This document shows, in pieces, positions 1-12,683 of a DNA stretch of 64,000 nt. Under the pieces are notes generated by a model. The model was not told where the DNA came from, did no database searches, and saw nothing but the letters and a program-made list of their open reading frames with translations. The first letter of the stretch is position 1. Each line of letters begins with the position of its first letter. The DNA comes from Rhodotorula mucilaginosa. Lineage: Eukaryota; Basidiomycota; Microbotryomycetes; Sporidiobolales; Sporidiobolaceae. The DNA lies in the NCBI GenBank assembly GCA_034406715.1, contig CP137868.1:372001-436000 (forward strand), written 5' to 3'. The position numbers were made by a program, and so were the translations under genes.

Positions 1-1001
1 ATTGCGATAGAGCAAGCCAAGGAATAGGGTAGAGAGAGGGAGGGGAAGCAGGTCATTAAGATTCGCTGTTTCCAACGAAGAGCTCTAAGCGAGGTCCTCC
101 CCCTCGCGGGGGAGGAAACCTCCTGCTTTCTCGACTACGCCGCGTCTACCGTAGAGTAGGGGCGCGTGTAGTCGAGAGTAGCGGATGTACCCCATCACTC
201 TCCTTCCACCACGCTACACACACGCGCGCGCGTCCAAGAGCAGCGGAAGGTCCGCGGCGGAGTCGCGCCGATCGAGCTCGTCGACGCGCGAACTCCTCGC
301 TCATGGATTGTGCGCGTGCATGTAGCGTGTAGAAGGAGGATCCGGGCGCAGTGCACATACGCAGGATCGGACTGTGATGCCACTGGGGCGTACTCAAGCC
401 CAGCTCAACGAGGAGCAGGGCGAGCAGAGGCCGCGAAGGAGTAGAGAAGGGAGGCGAGAGGCCGGTTCACGAGGCGGCGAGACTAACCATCTGTTGGACA
501 CAAGGCGAGTCAGTACACACAGTCCCTGTCAATAGCCTTCCTCCTTGCCGTACTGTGTCTGATCGGGACCGGTCGAGTGGTGCGAGCGAGGCTGAGGAGC
601 GAAACCCGAAAACGCCGGCCGAATCGAAGCTTGGAGCGCAGGCGCGAGGAACCGCCTCAGGGGAGGCTTCTTTCACTTGATTGCGATTTGCGATTCTTAC
701 AGCTAGCCCGTAAGGTCTACAACAGTTGCACACGTACACACAAGACAGAGAGAGAGGACAGATCGCGGGTATAGGAGGCGGAAGGAGGGGATGAGCCGCA
801 GCGCCTTCTCCTCCATGAGAGTTCGCCCGCGTCCTTTTGGGGTGCAGAGTGGCTAATACAGGCACAGATGTTTAGCGTCACGGTCGAGTACTTTACAGCA
901 CACCTTGGCTGAAGCTTTGGAAGAGGCTGAAGAGAAGGCCAGGGTCAGCGGACGGCGACCCAGAGGGCAGGCAGAGATCGGAAAAAAGCCTCCGAGGGAA
1001 C
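1..1001. other. Intergenic, no gene recognised
   Basis: Downstream flank of the minus-strand PIK1 gene. I see no conserved protein on either strand; the open frames here are short, Arg/Ser-rich and overlap each other, as expected by chance in GC-rich DNA. It holds two small inverted repeats near its left end (separate entry). It may contain the 3' UTR of PIK1 and the flank of a gene left of the window. Confidence 0.5.
95..177. repeat. Two inverted repeats (potential hairpins)
   Basis: Bases 95-103 (TCCTCCCCC) and 108-116 (GGGGGAGGA) form a perfect 9-bp stem around a 4-base loop. Just right of it, 129-138 (TCTCGACTAC) and 168-177 (GTAGTCGAGA) form a perfect 10-bp stem with a 29-base loop. Both are seen directly. 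Function unknown; a transcription end signal or simple chance in GC-rich DNA are both possible. Confidence 0.45.
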
Positions 1002-4000
1002 TCACTCGTAAAGTTTCGTGAAGGAGCTCTGCGCCGAGTTCAAGATGAGCTTGTCGGCATACTCGTCGAGTTGCGCCTGCGGCAACGAGAGCATGAACCG
1101 CTCGCGGAGTTGCTGCGACGTCAAGTCGCCGTTCGCAAAGCACGGCAGTTTCGAGTCTGCGCGCGGACGCGTGGATGGGTCTGAGCACTTGTCTCGGAAA
1201 CCTCAAGCGCCCCACTCTTGCGCGCAGAGTCGCGCCAAGGGGAAAGGCCCCCTGTCCGGCCGCCACGACTCACCTTTCTGCATGAGCTCGACGAGGGTGA
1301 TGATCCGCTCGGCGTGTTTCCTTGCGTCGCGGAAGCACTGCTTGAACAGCGCGCGGAACTCGGCAAACTTGGGCGAGTCGAACCCGCCGAGGATGTCGAT
1401 ATAGTCCTGCGGGAGCTTGAACGGCGCCATCTCGAACCCGATCGAGCCGGGCGAGTTGCTCAACATGAAGCCAAAGTCGATGTCTGCCTCGCGAGGTTGT
1501 CAGCATGGCGGGGAAACGGTCAACCCTGAGAAAGAGACGAGCTCACGGATGAGGTGACCCTCGCGGTCGACGAGGATGTTGCCGTTGTGTCGGTCTTTGA
1601 GCTGCAGGAGGTAGCAGATGACCGAGTACGCCGCCAAACTCTCGACAAAGGCGTCCTGCGCTTTCCGGTACCTCGCCGAGTTGATCGGGCCGTACGTCTA
1701 TTAGACCAGGTAGAGTCAGTATCGGACGCAACGACTGGGCGGGCGGGTTTCGGTACGCACCTCGACAAAGTAGTCGTAAAGAGTGTACGAGTCAAACACC
1801 TGCGTGCCGTCCTCGGCGCGTCGAGCGTACGCGTTCTTCTTGAGCGAATGGACCGACACCGAGTCGTTGATGGTCTCGATCAGGCCGCTGTTCTCGGACG
1901 TGACCATGATGCGGAAGTAGTAGACCCAGCCTGGGCAGTTTTCCTCCTTCCAGATCCGACCAAACTCGCTGATCAGTTGCACGGCGAGCTGTTCCTGTCG
2001 CAGATCGGCCCCGGTCTTGACGATGCAGGAGAGGAGCGCCCAGTTCGGAAGGTGGCCGAACGGCGATGCGGCGCGGATACGAGCCGTCTTGGCAGTGTAG
2101 GACTCGGCAAAGACGGCGCCTGGAACAACAACAGGACAGCTGATCAGTACACCTGCTTGTAGGAGTGTGAAGTGCACCGCCCTCGCACCCACCTGAAGGG
2201 TCGTCCTTGCTAACCGCGCGCATCACGACCGTATTGTCCTCCTTGCCGGCAACTCCGGTCGAAGCGTTGTAGCTGCGGTTCTGCACGTCGGAACGCATTC
2301 GCTCCATGCGCTCCTCTTCGAGCGCCATCATCTCGCTCATGATGCGTTCCCGGATCGCGGCCGCGTCGTGCGGGGCCAAGACCCGTGGTCGTTGCGTCGG
2401 CAAGGTGGCGGTCGCTGAGGGCGAGTGACCGTTTGCGGAGGTCGCGACGGCTGCGGAGCCCGAAGGAGCGGTCCCGCTCGGCGAGGCCGCTTCTGCCGCA
2501 TGTTGAGACAGCGCGGCGACCTGCGCATTCAGCGGCGGCTGACCGGCGATGGCGCTCGTCCCTTCCGCCGCCGAAGCGGTGTCCAGGCTCGCGAGCTTGC
2601 CGGCCCCACCTTGCCCGGCAATAGCAGCCGGCGTCTCCCTCTTGGTCAACCGCGCCTTGACAGCGCCGAGGCCCGCACCAAGACCGTACCCGACGAGACC
2701 GCCGACGCCGGCGACGGTCGCGACCGGCAAGGTGACGAGCGTGCCCGCTGCCGCCGTCCCAGCACCCACAACTCCACGAGAAGCCGTCTGAGACGCGTCA
2801 AGCTGCGCGAGCATGATGGCGGCCATGCGCATCCGTTCGGCGTAGTCGTCCAGCGACATGGGTGCACGCGAGGCGATTGAACGTCCTCCAGGACGGGCCA
2901 TGCCGCCCGAGGTTTTCCCCGTGGGTCGTGGCGGCGAAGCAGGCGTTCCCGTCGCAGGCATCACGCCGTTGGCGTTGCCGACGCTTTGTCGGATGCTCTG
3001 CGTCGTCGACGAAGCGGATCCGGCCGAAGCAGCCGAGCTTCTTCGTCTTGACCTGGCCATCTCATCCTTGCGCTTCCAGGCAGCTTCGTCCGCCTCCCGG
3101 TTGTGGATCTCGATCTCGTCGACGTCTGCCTGATCCGCGAACGCCGCATCGTCCCGCAAAGAGACGTCACCGTAGAGTTGTTCGACGAGGTCCATCTCGC
3201 CCGACGGTTCTGGCGGCTCAGTCTCGCCGTTCCCCGTCGAGTCCGTCGTCAGATCGGTTCCGAGAGCATACTCGGCCCGTTCGATAAAGGGCGTTCCAGG
3301 CTGCGGCGAGGTCGCGCGCCCCGAAGGCGAGGACGAAATGTCGCCGCCTTGTCGGCGGTCATTCTTGGCCGGCGTGACGGGCATGGTCTTCCCGTACGCG
3401 TCGAGTCCGCTGTCGACACTCACACGCCCAGCTTGCGCGGCGCCAAGGTAAGGCGTGTGAGGATCACTGCTCGGCGGTGTCCCCGTTACGGCGGGGGCCG
3501 CCAACCCTTCCCGTTCTCGAAGCGCTCGTCGCAGGTCCTCCCAGTTGCTCCGGCGATCAGGGTCAAAGTCGAGGTCCTCCTCGAGCACCTCGACGTAGAT
3601 GACGAACGGTGCCCGGTCTGCAGAGTTCAGGACGACGGATTCCGAAGGCGAGATGCGGATCACGCGGGCTTGTTTCCGTCTCGGCTTGCGAGGATGCGGT
3701 CTCTCGAAGGGGGATGTTGGGGCCGAGAAGACTGGTGCGGAATTTGAGGGTGTCGCAGAAGAAGAAGTTGATGCGACGGAAGGGATGGGTGAGCGAGTCG
3801 ACATGCCGAGAGAGCAGCCGCGGGGCAACCCGTGGTTCAAAACGGTGAGCTCAGCTCGTAAAGACGAAAGTCGAGCCGGTTTCGGGACGAGGACGAGGCG
3901 GGTCGAGATGTCTTGCAAGCTGCGTAAGAGGTCGAGCTGCGAACGGCAAGCTTGCAAGAGGAGCAGGCGCGAGAGGAACGGTTTCGGTAGGCCGAATCCG

Positions 4001-5633
4001 GGCAGGGTGGTTCCGGACAGGTGGTGGGCGCTTGTGGCGGGAGAGCCGAGCAAATTGCCGGCAGAGTGAGACATCGGGAGGGAAGGGACCGAGAGCGACG
4101 GAGCCGTTCCGGGTCTGAGACGGCTGGCCGCTGACGCTCGTCGCTGGAGGGCCGGTGGTCCCTCATCTACCAACAACTTGCTGCTCGACGGAGTCGTCGT
4201 GCCTCCGGTGCTCGCCTTGCCCAGCTTGCTCGGCCTCGACAGTAACGGCGACGGCAAGAACGACATGGAGCGACTCTCGTGCGCGGACGAGAGAGGGATC
4301 CGAGGCGAGGCGATGATCCGGTCACCGGGGAGGTAGTTCGGTTGTGTCTGAGTCCGCTTCGCGGGCGTCTTGGCTGTTTTCGCATCTTTGCCGCCTGTGG
4401 ACCGGAAGCTTGTCGCGCTGCTCGATGTGGACCGCAATGACGGCATTTTTGGTCGAGACTTGGCGGAACCCTGTTCGAGCGGTTTGTCCCACACCTCGTC
4501 CTCTTCGTCGCTCCCGCTGTTGGCATCGTCCGCCCTGCTTCCTTCCGCATCGCCGAGTCCAATATCACCCGCGTCGACGCTCTTGGTCAGGAGCTCCGGT
4601 CTTCGGCCTTGTTCGACAATCATCCCTCCCGTCGCGTTCACCAAGCCGGGCATGCCGATTGCTGCGAGGAGGACGCCGATGCCGACGAAAGACGCCAGAG
4701 GGGCGTTGATCTTGAGTTTCGAGTCGGCTGCGAGTGGATCCGCCGCGGTGGTGTCGTCCCCCGGCACGGGCGTCGGCGGGTCGGTGAAGATGATTTCCTG
4801 GACGCGGTTCAGGAGGCGTCGACATGCGCCGAATTGTTCCGAGCTTGGCGATTGTGCGAGTTCTGACAGCGATGCTTGCAGATACCAGAGTGTCTGCGCA
4901 GAGGGAACGGGTCAGTTCCGGGGCAGACTTCGCTTTATTGTGAAAAAGAGAGCGAGGCTGACAATGACTGCGATGTGCGAGTCCTCCTGACACCGCTCGA
5001 GGATAAAGTTCTCGAGCGCGTTGGACGGAGTCGTTCTCGTGATGACGAGGTAGCTGCAGGCAGCAAGGCTTTTTCAGCAGTCTTCTCTCGGTGTACAGGA
5101 GATCGGGTGCGGAGGAAGGGACTTTACCAGAGTTGAGGCCAGTAGAACTCGACATCCTCGTACTCAAAGGAGCGGAGGCGGTTGACGAGGTAGTGCGATA
5201 TGCCGATCGAAGTCGAATAGGTCTTCAAGCTGCACGTACGGCGTAGCGAGAGAGCAGCCGAGGGACGAGTTCGTGGGGGTCGAGGTCAGCGTGCGGTTCT
5301 CTCTGGCTCTGCGGATTGCTCCGAGCATATGCATGCCCTCCTATCCACCGTTGAGAGCTCCTGGACGCGTCTCGTCGCTTCAAACGCGCTGTGTCGAGCA
5401 GCAGGCGAGCCGGACACGACGCGTTCCCACTGAGCCGAAGAAGAGTTGTCGCGACCGCCTTCTTCTCCCTCCGGTGACTGCGTGCGCCTGCAGGTAGGCC
5501 AGAAATAATAGTACCGAGCTGCTGGAGGAGACTGTACGCACTATCCGATGGCGAGGTGGACGTCAAAGAAGGTGGATTCAAACAGGCGGAGGAGCAGTCC
5601 GCTCCCGCTGCCACCGCTCCGCTCGAGCGCCAT
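1002..5633 (-). CDS. PIK1: Phosphatidylinositol 4-kinase, Pik1 / PI4K-beta type
   Basis: Makes phosphatidylinositol 4-phosphate, chiefly at the Golgi in the known family, for secretion. The start at 5633 opens a short exon ([10 protein letters not shown]...) ending near [15 protein letters not shown]. The next exons carry the N-terminal lipid-kinase unique (LHK) region: [21 protein letters not shown], then [17 protein letters not shown], then [14 protein letters not shown] long exon follows (about 4790-2190), Ser/Pro-rich in its first half, then [17 protein letters not shown] and [20 protein letters not shown], typical of PI4K-beta. The catalytic domain shows [38 protein letters not shown], the catalytic-loop segment with DRHNGNI near 1580, then [16 protein letters not shown] and, after an intron at about 1167-1275, the last exon ending TKLYE at the stop (1002-1004). 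At least seven introns. The segment order matches Pik1 fully, so the family call is firm; exact exon borders are less so. Divergent from the RNase III-like gene. Confidence 0.95.
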
Positions 5634-6088
5634 CGTGGCTGGTCCAAATCGATCCGCAGAGTTCGAGAGAGCCGTCAGAGTCGGTCAGGCGCGCCTCCGT
5701 AGGTGAGCGGTCGAGGCATGTCCGGTCAATGTTCGCTCCGTCCGCCTCGGGTCGGCTTGTCCTCCTTCCCTCGACACAGACGCGTGCATTTTGCAGTCTG
5801 ACCCGTGTCGTACCTTCTTGGAGATTCCTTCAGGGCTGCCTCGGTCCTCAGCAAGCGGTCCGGCGCCTCAAAGCTACTGCATCGCTGCCGGCGCTCATCC
5901 GAATTCCGAATTCACTCAAGTCGCCTCCCTTGCTCACTCCTCGCATAGAGCAAAGGCGGGAATAGATCCATATCAACGTCGGTTGGTCTACTCTCACCCT
6001 GGATACCGTATCCTTCCGGGCTGACATCCTTCCCTCGCAGGGTCCCCCTCGCCCGTTCTTCCTTTGTTCGTTTCCCAGAGACGGCGGA
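5634..6088. promoter_or_regulatory. Shared upstream region of PIK1 and the RNase III-like gene
   Basis: A 455-bp gap between two divergent starts (PIK1 at 5633, minus; the next gene at 6089, plus). It must hold both 5' leaders and both core promoters. No TATA box or known factor site stands out. Short pyrimidine-rich runs lie near 5975-6065, as is common in front of fungal start codons. Confidence 0.5.
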
Positions 6089-8923
6089 ATGGCAACGATC
6101 ACACGGCGCACGATTGCTCGGCCGCGTATTCCAGTCTTCCCGGTAATAGCGCTGCGCTCGGTTCCGCAGCGGCGAAACTTCCGGTCGCTTGGGCCGTTGC
6201 CGTCCGTCTGGCGATGGATCCCCCGACCGTGGCGACGGGCGCGCCCCTCCATCCTGTCACTCGCTCGGCTCGAACACTTTGACGCGGACATGTCGGACGC
6301 CGATTTCTACGCTCTTCCTGCGATGGAGCAGGTCCGCTATGCGATGAACCGTCCCGTCCCGACCGTCGCGCCCGAACTTGCCGACCAGCGCCTTCTCAAG
6401 GTCTTGACCGAACCGCCTTTGGCCCGACTTCTCCCGGAGCAAGTTGAAAAAGACTTTCGTATCGCGTACCACCCCGAGAGACTCGAATGGCTGGGCGACC
6501 GCGTCTGTTACGGGATGGCAGGCGAGGTGCTGTTTGCGTTGGCTCCGCTCGAGGAAAAGTCGCAGAGCAAGCCCGGATTGCGCAGTCTCGGCTTCGAGTA
6601 CGTATCACTCGCGTATTAGATCAGATGTGCACCGGTACCACGACTCATGTCCGCTTGGCACGACAGGGTCGACCGCCTCGTCACGAACGAGATGCACGGC
6701 AAACTCTCGCGCGAGTTCAAGCTCTCCGAACGCATCGCCTGCTTTTCTGGGTACAAAGGCCCCGCCGATGCCTGGGAGGCCTACCTCGCCGCCTTGCTGA
6801 TCTCGAATGGCCGCCGCGCCCTCCTCGAGTTCTACGCGCCTTTGCTCCGTCGCGGATACCTCATGATTCAGTTCCTCGACCGATTTGACCGTTTGCCACC
6901 CGTGGTCACGACCAGCACTCGCAGCCTACAATCGTCGTTGTCGTCTTTGTCGTCACCTGCTGCAAAAGTGGCTCCTCCTGCGTTCACCAAATCGCATTCG
7001 AAGCGCGACGATGCCTCGCCAGCGGGCGGCGCAGCGGCAGCGGTGGCGGCGGCAGTGGCAAAAGCGGCGCCGCCGCCAACAAAGGCTTCGAGCAAACCCA
7101 GCGTCAAGACTCCTCCGCGACCATCACCGCCCTCACTCCTTGAGCAGATCCAAGCGGCGCAAGACTTTGTCCCGACGCCGAAAAAGCTCAGCAAACTGAA
7201 ACCCACCAAGGGTAAGGGAATGATCGACTGCGTTCGCTTTCTGGTGCATTTACTGACTGATGCGAGTGACTTTCACACAGTTTCGTTGACGGTGCCAGAG
7301 TCGTCCGATATCTTGATCGACTATCTCCGCTTCCTCGACAGCAAGAACGTCGGGTTCGCGTTCGTCTGGCGGCCGGGCAGCCTCGCCCTCTCGGTCGCCG
7401 GTTTCCGCCCTTTCGTGGCCCCGTGTTCCCGCCGACCAACGCGTCAAGCCGAAGCGACGCAACTGATTGTCAACAAGCTGAAGAGTGCGGCTTTGATCCG
7501 AGTTACGTGAGTCACGGCCGTACAATTCACCCCCATCGAGCACATCGAAGCGCTTACTGCCGAGGCGGAGTACAGCAAACCTACCGCGGCATCTGCTACT
7601 GGTGCTGCTCTGACGGCAGTGAAAGCCAGCAGCAAATCCGGCGAGCCGACCGGTGGCTCCTCGAAAGTCAAGACTGCGTTGGCGGCCGGCTCCTCACCTG
7701 CACCAGCCTTGACCGATCTGGACGTGGCTCGGCGCAAGGGATTCGGTGCGCACAAAGCCCTTCCCAGCGCGAGTGATCCTGATTTCTGACCAAATTGTGA
7801 TGGCTGTCCAGTACCGCTACGCTTCGACAGCGCCAAGGACGCTCGCCTGCGCTTCGAGGACGTCTTGAAGGAGAAGAAGATCAACTACACCGTCCGGGCG
7901 GGGAGAGGCTTTGAAGTCTTGCGTGTTCCGAGCTTCTCCATTCTCGTCCGAGTGACTCCGAAAGGGCGCAAGGGGAAAGTGTCGGAGAATGTCCGGCTCG
8001 AGACGCTCACGCGGGCGTGCATCAGTCTTGGATTCTTTGCGATCTCACCGTGCGCAAGGTTCTGTCCAAATCACTCGTACACATTTCTAACGAAGCGCTA
8101 TCACAGATCGAAGGCGCCGGCGAATGCGGCGACTCTTGCGTCCGTTGGCAGCGAGGCTTCTTCAGCGAAGGCGGCAGAGACTAAAGACCTCGGTCCGACT
8201 ACCGCTGCTACCATCGCCGCTCAATGCATCGGACACTCTGACGACCACGGACCGAACGAGTTGTGCGCTTGGTTCGACATAGAGCCTATCGGATCAACCC
8301 ACGACGGACCGATCGCACCGCCGGCGAACGAGCTGGTCGCTCCCGTCAAAAGTTCCGAAGCTCAATCTATCGCCGGATCTGTCGCATCTGATGAAGACCT
8401 GCCGTCCACTCCCTCTGCCGTCGAGTCGTCCACTCCCTCCGCCGCCGAGTCGACCGCTTTCACCGCCGACAAGGACGCCACCTTCCCAGCGTCGTCCGAG
8501 GAGCCTGTCGAGCCCTTTTCCGACCCCGTCAATCGCGACCCTGAAACGGTCCGGAGAGACCAGTCAGCTGCAGCTGAGCCTGTCCTCGATCTTTTACTGG
8601 GAGATTGCTCCTCGCTCGACCAGATCGTCGAGGCTGACGCCAGCCGGTCCTCCTCGAGCGTTGCATCGACTCCTGACGGCTCCGCACCGGCGGACGCCGA
8701 GGAAGACGGAGCTTTGGAGCAACACCGAGATGTGAGTTTCAGCATTCTCATTGTCCGGAATGCGCATATTGATGTGCAGGAGGAGTTGACCACGCCGGCA
8801 AGACCAGCTTTGACCGCCAAAGACGAAAAGGCGGAAGCGGCTACGCCCCCCGAGTACGAGGACCACTTTTCCACGAGTGAGGAGGCGTTGGCGTCGCCCA
8901 ACCCGAGGGGTCCGGCCGCCTGA
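6089..8923 (+). CDS. RNase III-fold protein with long disordered C-terminal region
   Basis: The first exon carries RLEWLGDRVCYGMAGEVLF, a close variant of the RNase III signature (LEFLGD). A 70-bp intron (GT at about 6600, AG at about 6668) joins it to VDRLVTNEMHGKLSREFKL and PADAWEAYLAALLI, matching the second half of the domain. The acidic residues E and D of LEWLGD and the later D..E of ADAWEA, which bind metal in active RNase III, are all present. After the domain comes an Ala/Pro/Lys-rich stretch, then VPLRFDSAKDARLRFEDVL (about 7815-7870) and a long acidic Ser-rich tail to the stop at 8921-8923. Two starts are possible: 6089 gives an Arg-rich, mitochondrial-presequence-like N-terminus, and 6290 (MSDADFYALPAM) starts just before the domain. 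Candidate roles are mitochondrial ribosome or RNA processing (inferred). Exon joins between 7440 and 7820 are unresolved, so two adjacent genes cannot be excluded. Confidence 0.6.
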
Positions 8924-9722
8924 GGCAGAGAATCAAGCGTTGCTTCGAAATGACCTGCCTCTCGATTTCGCTTCGGCGGGACCGGTCCAGTCGGATCAGT
9001 CCAAGGTTGTCGTCGCCGTACTTTGGATCGCCGCAGATACACTACAGTACACCTCCGCCCACGCCGAATCTCCTTGTGTGCGGTATGCCCGACCTGGTGG
9101 AAACGGACTTCGATCTCTCTCGCAGCTTTCAATCAATTCCTGCATTTTTCGAGCTTGTTGCATATTCTGTCCGGCTCTGTACTCACCGTCTTGGCGCAGA
9201 GAGAGGAGGAAGATATTGTAATGATTAAAAGCTCGCTGGAGATATATGTATATGGTCGTCTTGCCCGGATTCTCGTGGCTGCCGCCGTACTTGGCTTTCG
9301 TCATTATCACGCTGCACTCGCCTTTCAGGCCGGACACTCGAGCAGGCACCAACTAAACGACACATTGGTCCTGTGAGCTCATTCGCTGCTTGCGACTCTG
9401 CCCCTCTGGCTCGCGCCAGACTAGCCGACGTCGGCGAAAGCGGGGGAGATACCGCCAACTGCAACGTACCCCCGCTCGGAGGAGCAGGCAAGCGATCTAG
9501 CACAGTATCCAGGTCATTCCGGTGCTACTCGGCGCATCCGCCTCACTATCGCAGCGGAGGCGGGCCAGCATCGTCACTTCCGATCCGGAACGAATCGCAG
9601 CGTCGCTATTCAGCGACTACCGCTCTGCAAGCTACGAGATCCCACAGAGTATACACAACTGACCTTTGTATTTGCTGTGCAGGCTCGCAATCTCGCCGCC
9701 GAACCGAGCGTCTGTTTGCGAG
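8924..9722. other. Intergenic region, no gene recognised
   Basis: About 800 bp between two same-strand genes. It must hold the 3' end of the RNase III-like gene and the promoter and leader of the Ser/Pro-rich gene. I see no conserved protein or RNA here. An AT-richer patch with ATATATGTATATG near 9241 could be a TATA-like or 3'-end element. Confidence 0.45.
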
Positions 9723-12683
9723 ATGGTGCCGACTTCCCCGCCGTCGACGTCGACTCAGAACGCATCGCGACCTCCTGCGCGCAACAGCTCGTCTTCGGCG
9801 TTGTCGACGCAGACTCTCAAGTCCCAGTCGTCGACCTCGACCGGGAAGCCGCGGAGGAACAAATCGTCCGCATCGCTCGCGGGCCAACACCACGCCGCCC
9901 ACGGCCATGGCGCAGGTCATCATACGGTCTCGTTTCAGCATCATCGAAAAGCCAGTCACGGACCGCACGGTCTCAAACGGGTCGGTAGCGCAAGTGGCTC
10001 GTCGCGCAAACCGACGTTCGGGCTCGGCATGACCACGATGGGCGATTCCGAAGCTGTCGAAAGTGGACAACATGAAGCGACGGCGCCTGTGCAACCGAGA
10101 CGGCCAAGCATGTCGAAGCGAAGAACGAGTTCGAGCAGCACCGTGACGGCCGTCTCGCGGCCTTCACATGAACGAAGAACCTCGGGCGCCGGCGGCCGCC
10201 GCTCTCGATCAAATTCTACGGCCGCTCTATCGACGGAGGCGGAACCAGCGCGCGAGACCGGCGACCGCGCCGATCAGGCCAAGACTGGTCAGACAGCAGG
10301 CAGTGTCAGCTCTTCGAGCGGAGATTGGGAGAGCGCTACCGATTCGCCGATCCGCTTTGCGCAAAAGCTTCCCGACACGTCCGAGGAAAACCCGCCGCCG
10401 GAGGACCAGTCGGCTCTCACCAAAGCGCTCGACGCAAACGAAGATCCTGCAGACGCTCAACCTTACAAGCAGCAGCAGCAGCAACAGGGTCCCGCTCGAG
10501 GACCCGGCCGAAAGGCCAAGTTTCAACTCGGAGCTTCGGATCCCTTCGAGGATGAGGACGAGGATGAGGAGGATGGTGACGCGCCTCAGCGAGACGAGAA
10601 GGTGGCACATCAAGCTGGGACGGAACCCGCTATCCCTCCCGAAACTCAAGCGGGACAGGTCGATGCACAAGGTCTCGACGACGACATCGTTCCGGAAGCC
10701 GAGGAAGGGTCGATTCCAGCAGCCGCAATGCCGCCCGCTGCGACCGCTGCTGTACCTTCCCTGCCGGCGACGATTCGTGCTGTCGCGCCCCCAACTCCAG
10801 AGGGCGGACAGGCGGAGCTCGACCCGAACGACGAGCAGGAAGCGGCCGGAGTCGCCGCGCCGCCTCCGACTTCGGCGCCTCAGCATTTGTCACCGCCGGA
10901 GATTCCGCCCGACGATCAAGTTGACCGCAGCAAGAGCGGTGCTTCCCTGCTCGCGGCAGCGCAGCCCGAGCTGGCGTTCCCAAACAAGCCGCCCTCGAAT
11001 CCGCCTTCTCAAGGTCCGACTCGGGCGACATCGCCGTATCCCGAACCAGCGACCCCGCCTGCAGGGCCCACCAAGCCGCTCTCGCCGAATCCGACATCCG
11101 TTCAGCGCGATCGCGAAGAGCGGGAAGGCGAACAGTCGCCGTCGAAGAAGCGGGAACCGGAGCAGAAGCAGCAGCGTGGGGACAAGCCCTCGTCTTCCCC
11201 GTCCAAGGCGTCGATGCTGCCGCGACTGAAGCCTGTGCGGAAAGCGTCTGACGCCTCGATCATCTCGACCATGTCGCGGCGCTCGTACTTTGATCGGCCC
11301 GCGCCACAATTCCGTCGCTCCGCCAGCGGTGTCGCGCCGCCGAGCGTCGACCGAGACGTGACTGCTCGCGGCGACTTTTCCGCTGCTATCAATGAAGAGT
11401 CGCACACCTCGGACGGAGGACGAGGACACGCCCGGGGCGATAGCATGAACAGCATGCGGTCTCTTCGGCAAGCCACGGAGCCGGCAACGGCTCCGCAGGC
11501 TCGGCGGGCCGACTCGCTGGCTCCCGGCGACGCACAGCGACCACGCTCGTCGGAGAATGCGGGAGGCGCGCTGGCAGCCCTTGGCAGCATCGCCGCCGCG
11601 GCAGGTCGGCCGTCTCCCAGTCCTGTCGAACCGGCATTGTCGCACGCGAAACGGTCCGCCAGTGGCTACTTTAACGCTCTCCGAGGCTTTACGAGCATTC
11701 CAGCTCCGAGCTCGACGCCGCCGCTCTCGCCGTTGACGAGTCAGGCTCCGCGGTATCCGATCCCCGGTCCGTCTTCGTCGTCGTACACGCGCAGCAGCTC
11801 GACTCGACCTCGCCCCTCCCCTTCACCGCGCCAACCTCCGCTCGTCGTCAAGTTTGTCGAACCGCCACAGCCTTCTGGCGCTGCTCCTCCCGAGCGACCC
11901 GCATCCGTGCAACGTGCGAGTTCGCCGGCCGCCTTGCGGGGAAACCTTTCCGCTCAGCATCGCAACGCCTCGTCTGCCTCGCTCGGGCCGATGTCTCGCA
12001 CGCAGCAGAAAGCGCTGCTGGCTCGCGATGCGCCGCAGTACGCCGGCGGCGAAGCGGCGGGAGGAGCGCTCGTTCCGCCTGCAACGCCCGGTGGCCTCAC
12101 CCCGGCGCAGCAGCAGTTCCTTGCGCTCCAACAGCAGCGAGCGGCGGCGACGGCGGCGGCGGCGGCTTCTGGTCCTGCGACGGGCGCCGGCGGTACAGGC
12201 AACAGCTCCTCCGGTTCCGGTCCCCCTTCGTCGGCGGCGTCACCTGCGCCGGGCGCTCAAGCGGTCAACCAAGGCATGCAGAAATGGGCGTTTGGCCTCG
12301 TTCGTGAAGCCGAGCGTATCGAGCGTCAGTACCGCGCCGTAGAAAAGTGGCGAGACCCGCTCGGCGAAAGTCTCGAGCGCGTCCTGATCGTCCGGCAGCG
12401 CGCGCGCCGGCGGAGGGAGGACGACCGCGAAAAGGTCAAGCAGGCGATCGCGGCGGCGGCGGCGGCCAAACAGCAGCAGCAGCTCCAGCCTGGTGGATCG
12501 TCTAAGAGCAGGACGAGCACTCCGGAAGCGGGGATGAGTCGACGGTCGAGTGCTGGTGGAACGAGCGAGGGCGATAGCAGGCCGGCTTCGATGCGCGGCA
12601 AGCAGCGAGGTGAGTCCATTCTCGAGCCCCTACTCGCGAGGGGGTGTTGATCGAGTTTTGTGCCTACAGGAGTGGTGGCGTGA
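9723..12683 (+). CDS. Long Ser/Pro-rich, mostly disordered fungal protein
   Basis: A nearly 1000-residue frame in one long exon plus a tiny last exon. The start at 9723 (MVPTSPPSTSTQNASRPP) is chosen because the frame upstream of it looks like leader. The donor GTGAGT at about 12611 and acceptor ctacag at about 12669 add only GVVA before the stop at 12681-12683. Most of the protein is Ser, Pro, Ala, Arg and Gln with poly-Gln (about 10468-10488), acidic (about 10550-10580) and poly-Ala runs. Two parts look ordered: RKPTFGLGMTTMGDSE near 10010-10050, and a C-terminal helical, probably coiled-coil stretch MQKWAFGLVREAERIERQYR followed by a basic segment (about 12276-12440). Strong length and a clean frame argue for a real gene. 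I do not recognise the family; a scaffold or signalling regulator would fit the composition, but that is a guess. Confidence 0.75.

Noticed and set aside
2385-4069. Plus-strand frames inside PIK1
   Set aside because: Antisense shadows of the long PIK1 exon in GC-rich DNA; no motif of their own.
10168-11645. Large frames on both strands inside the Ser/Pro-rich gene
   Set aside because: Arg-rich shadows of the real frame, typical of GC-rich low-complexity coding DNA.
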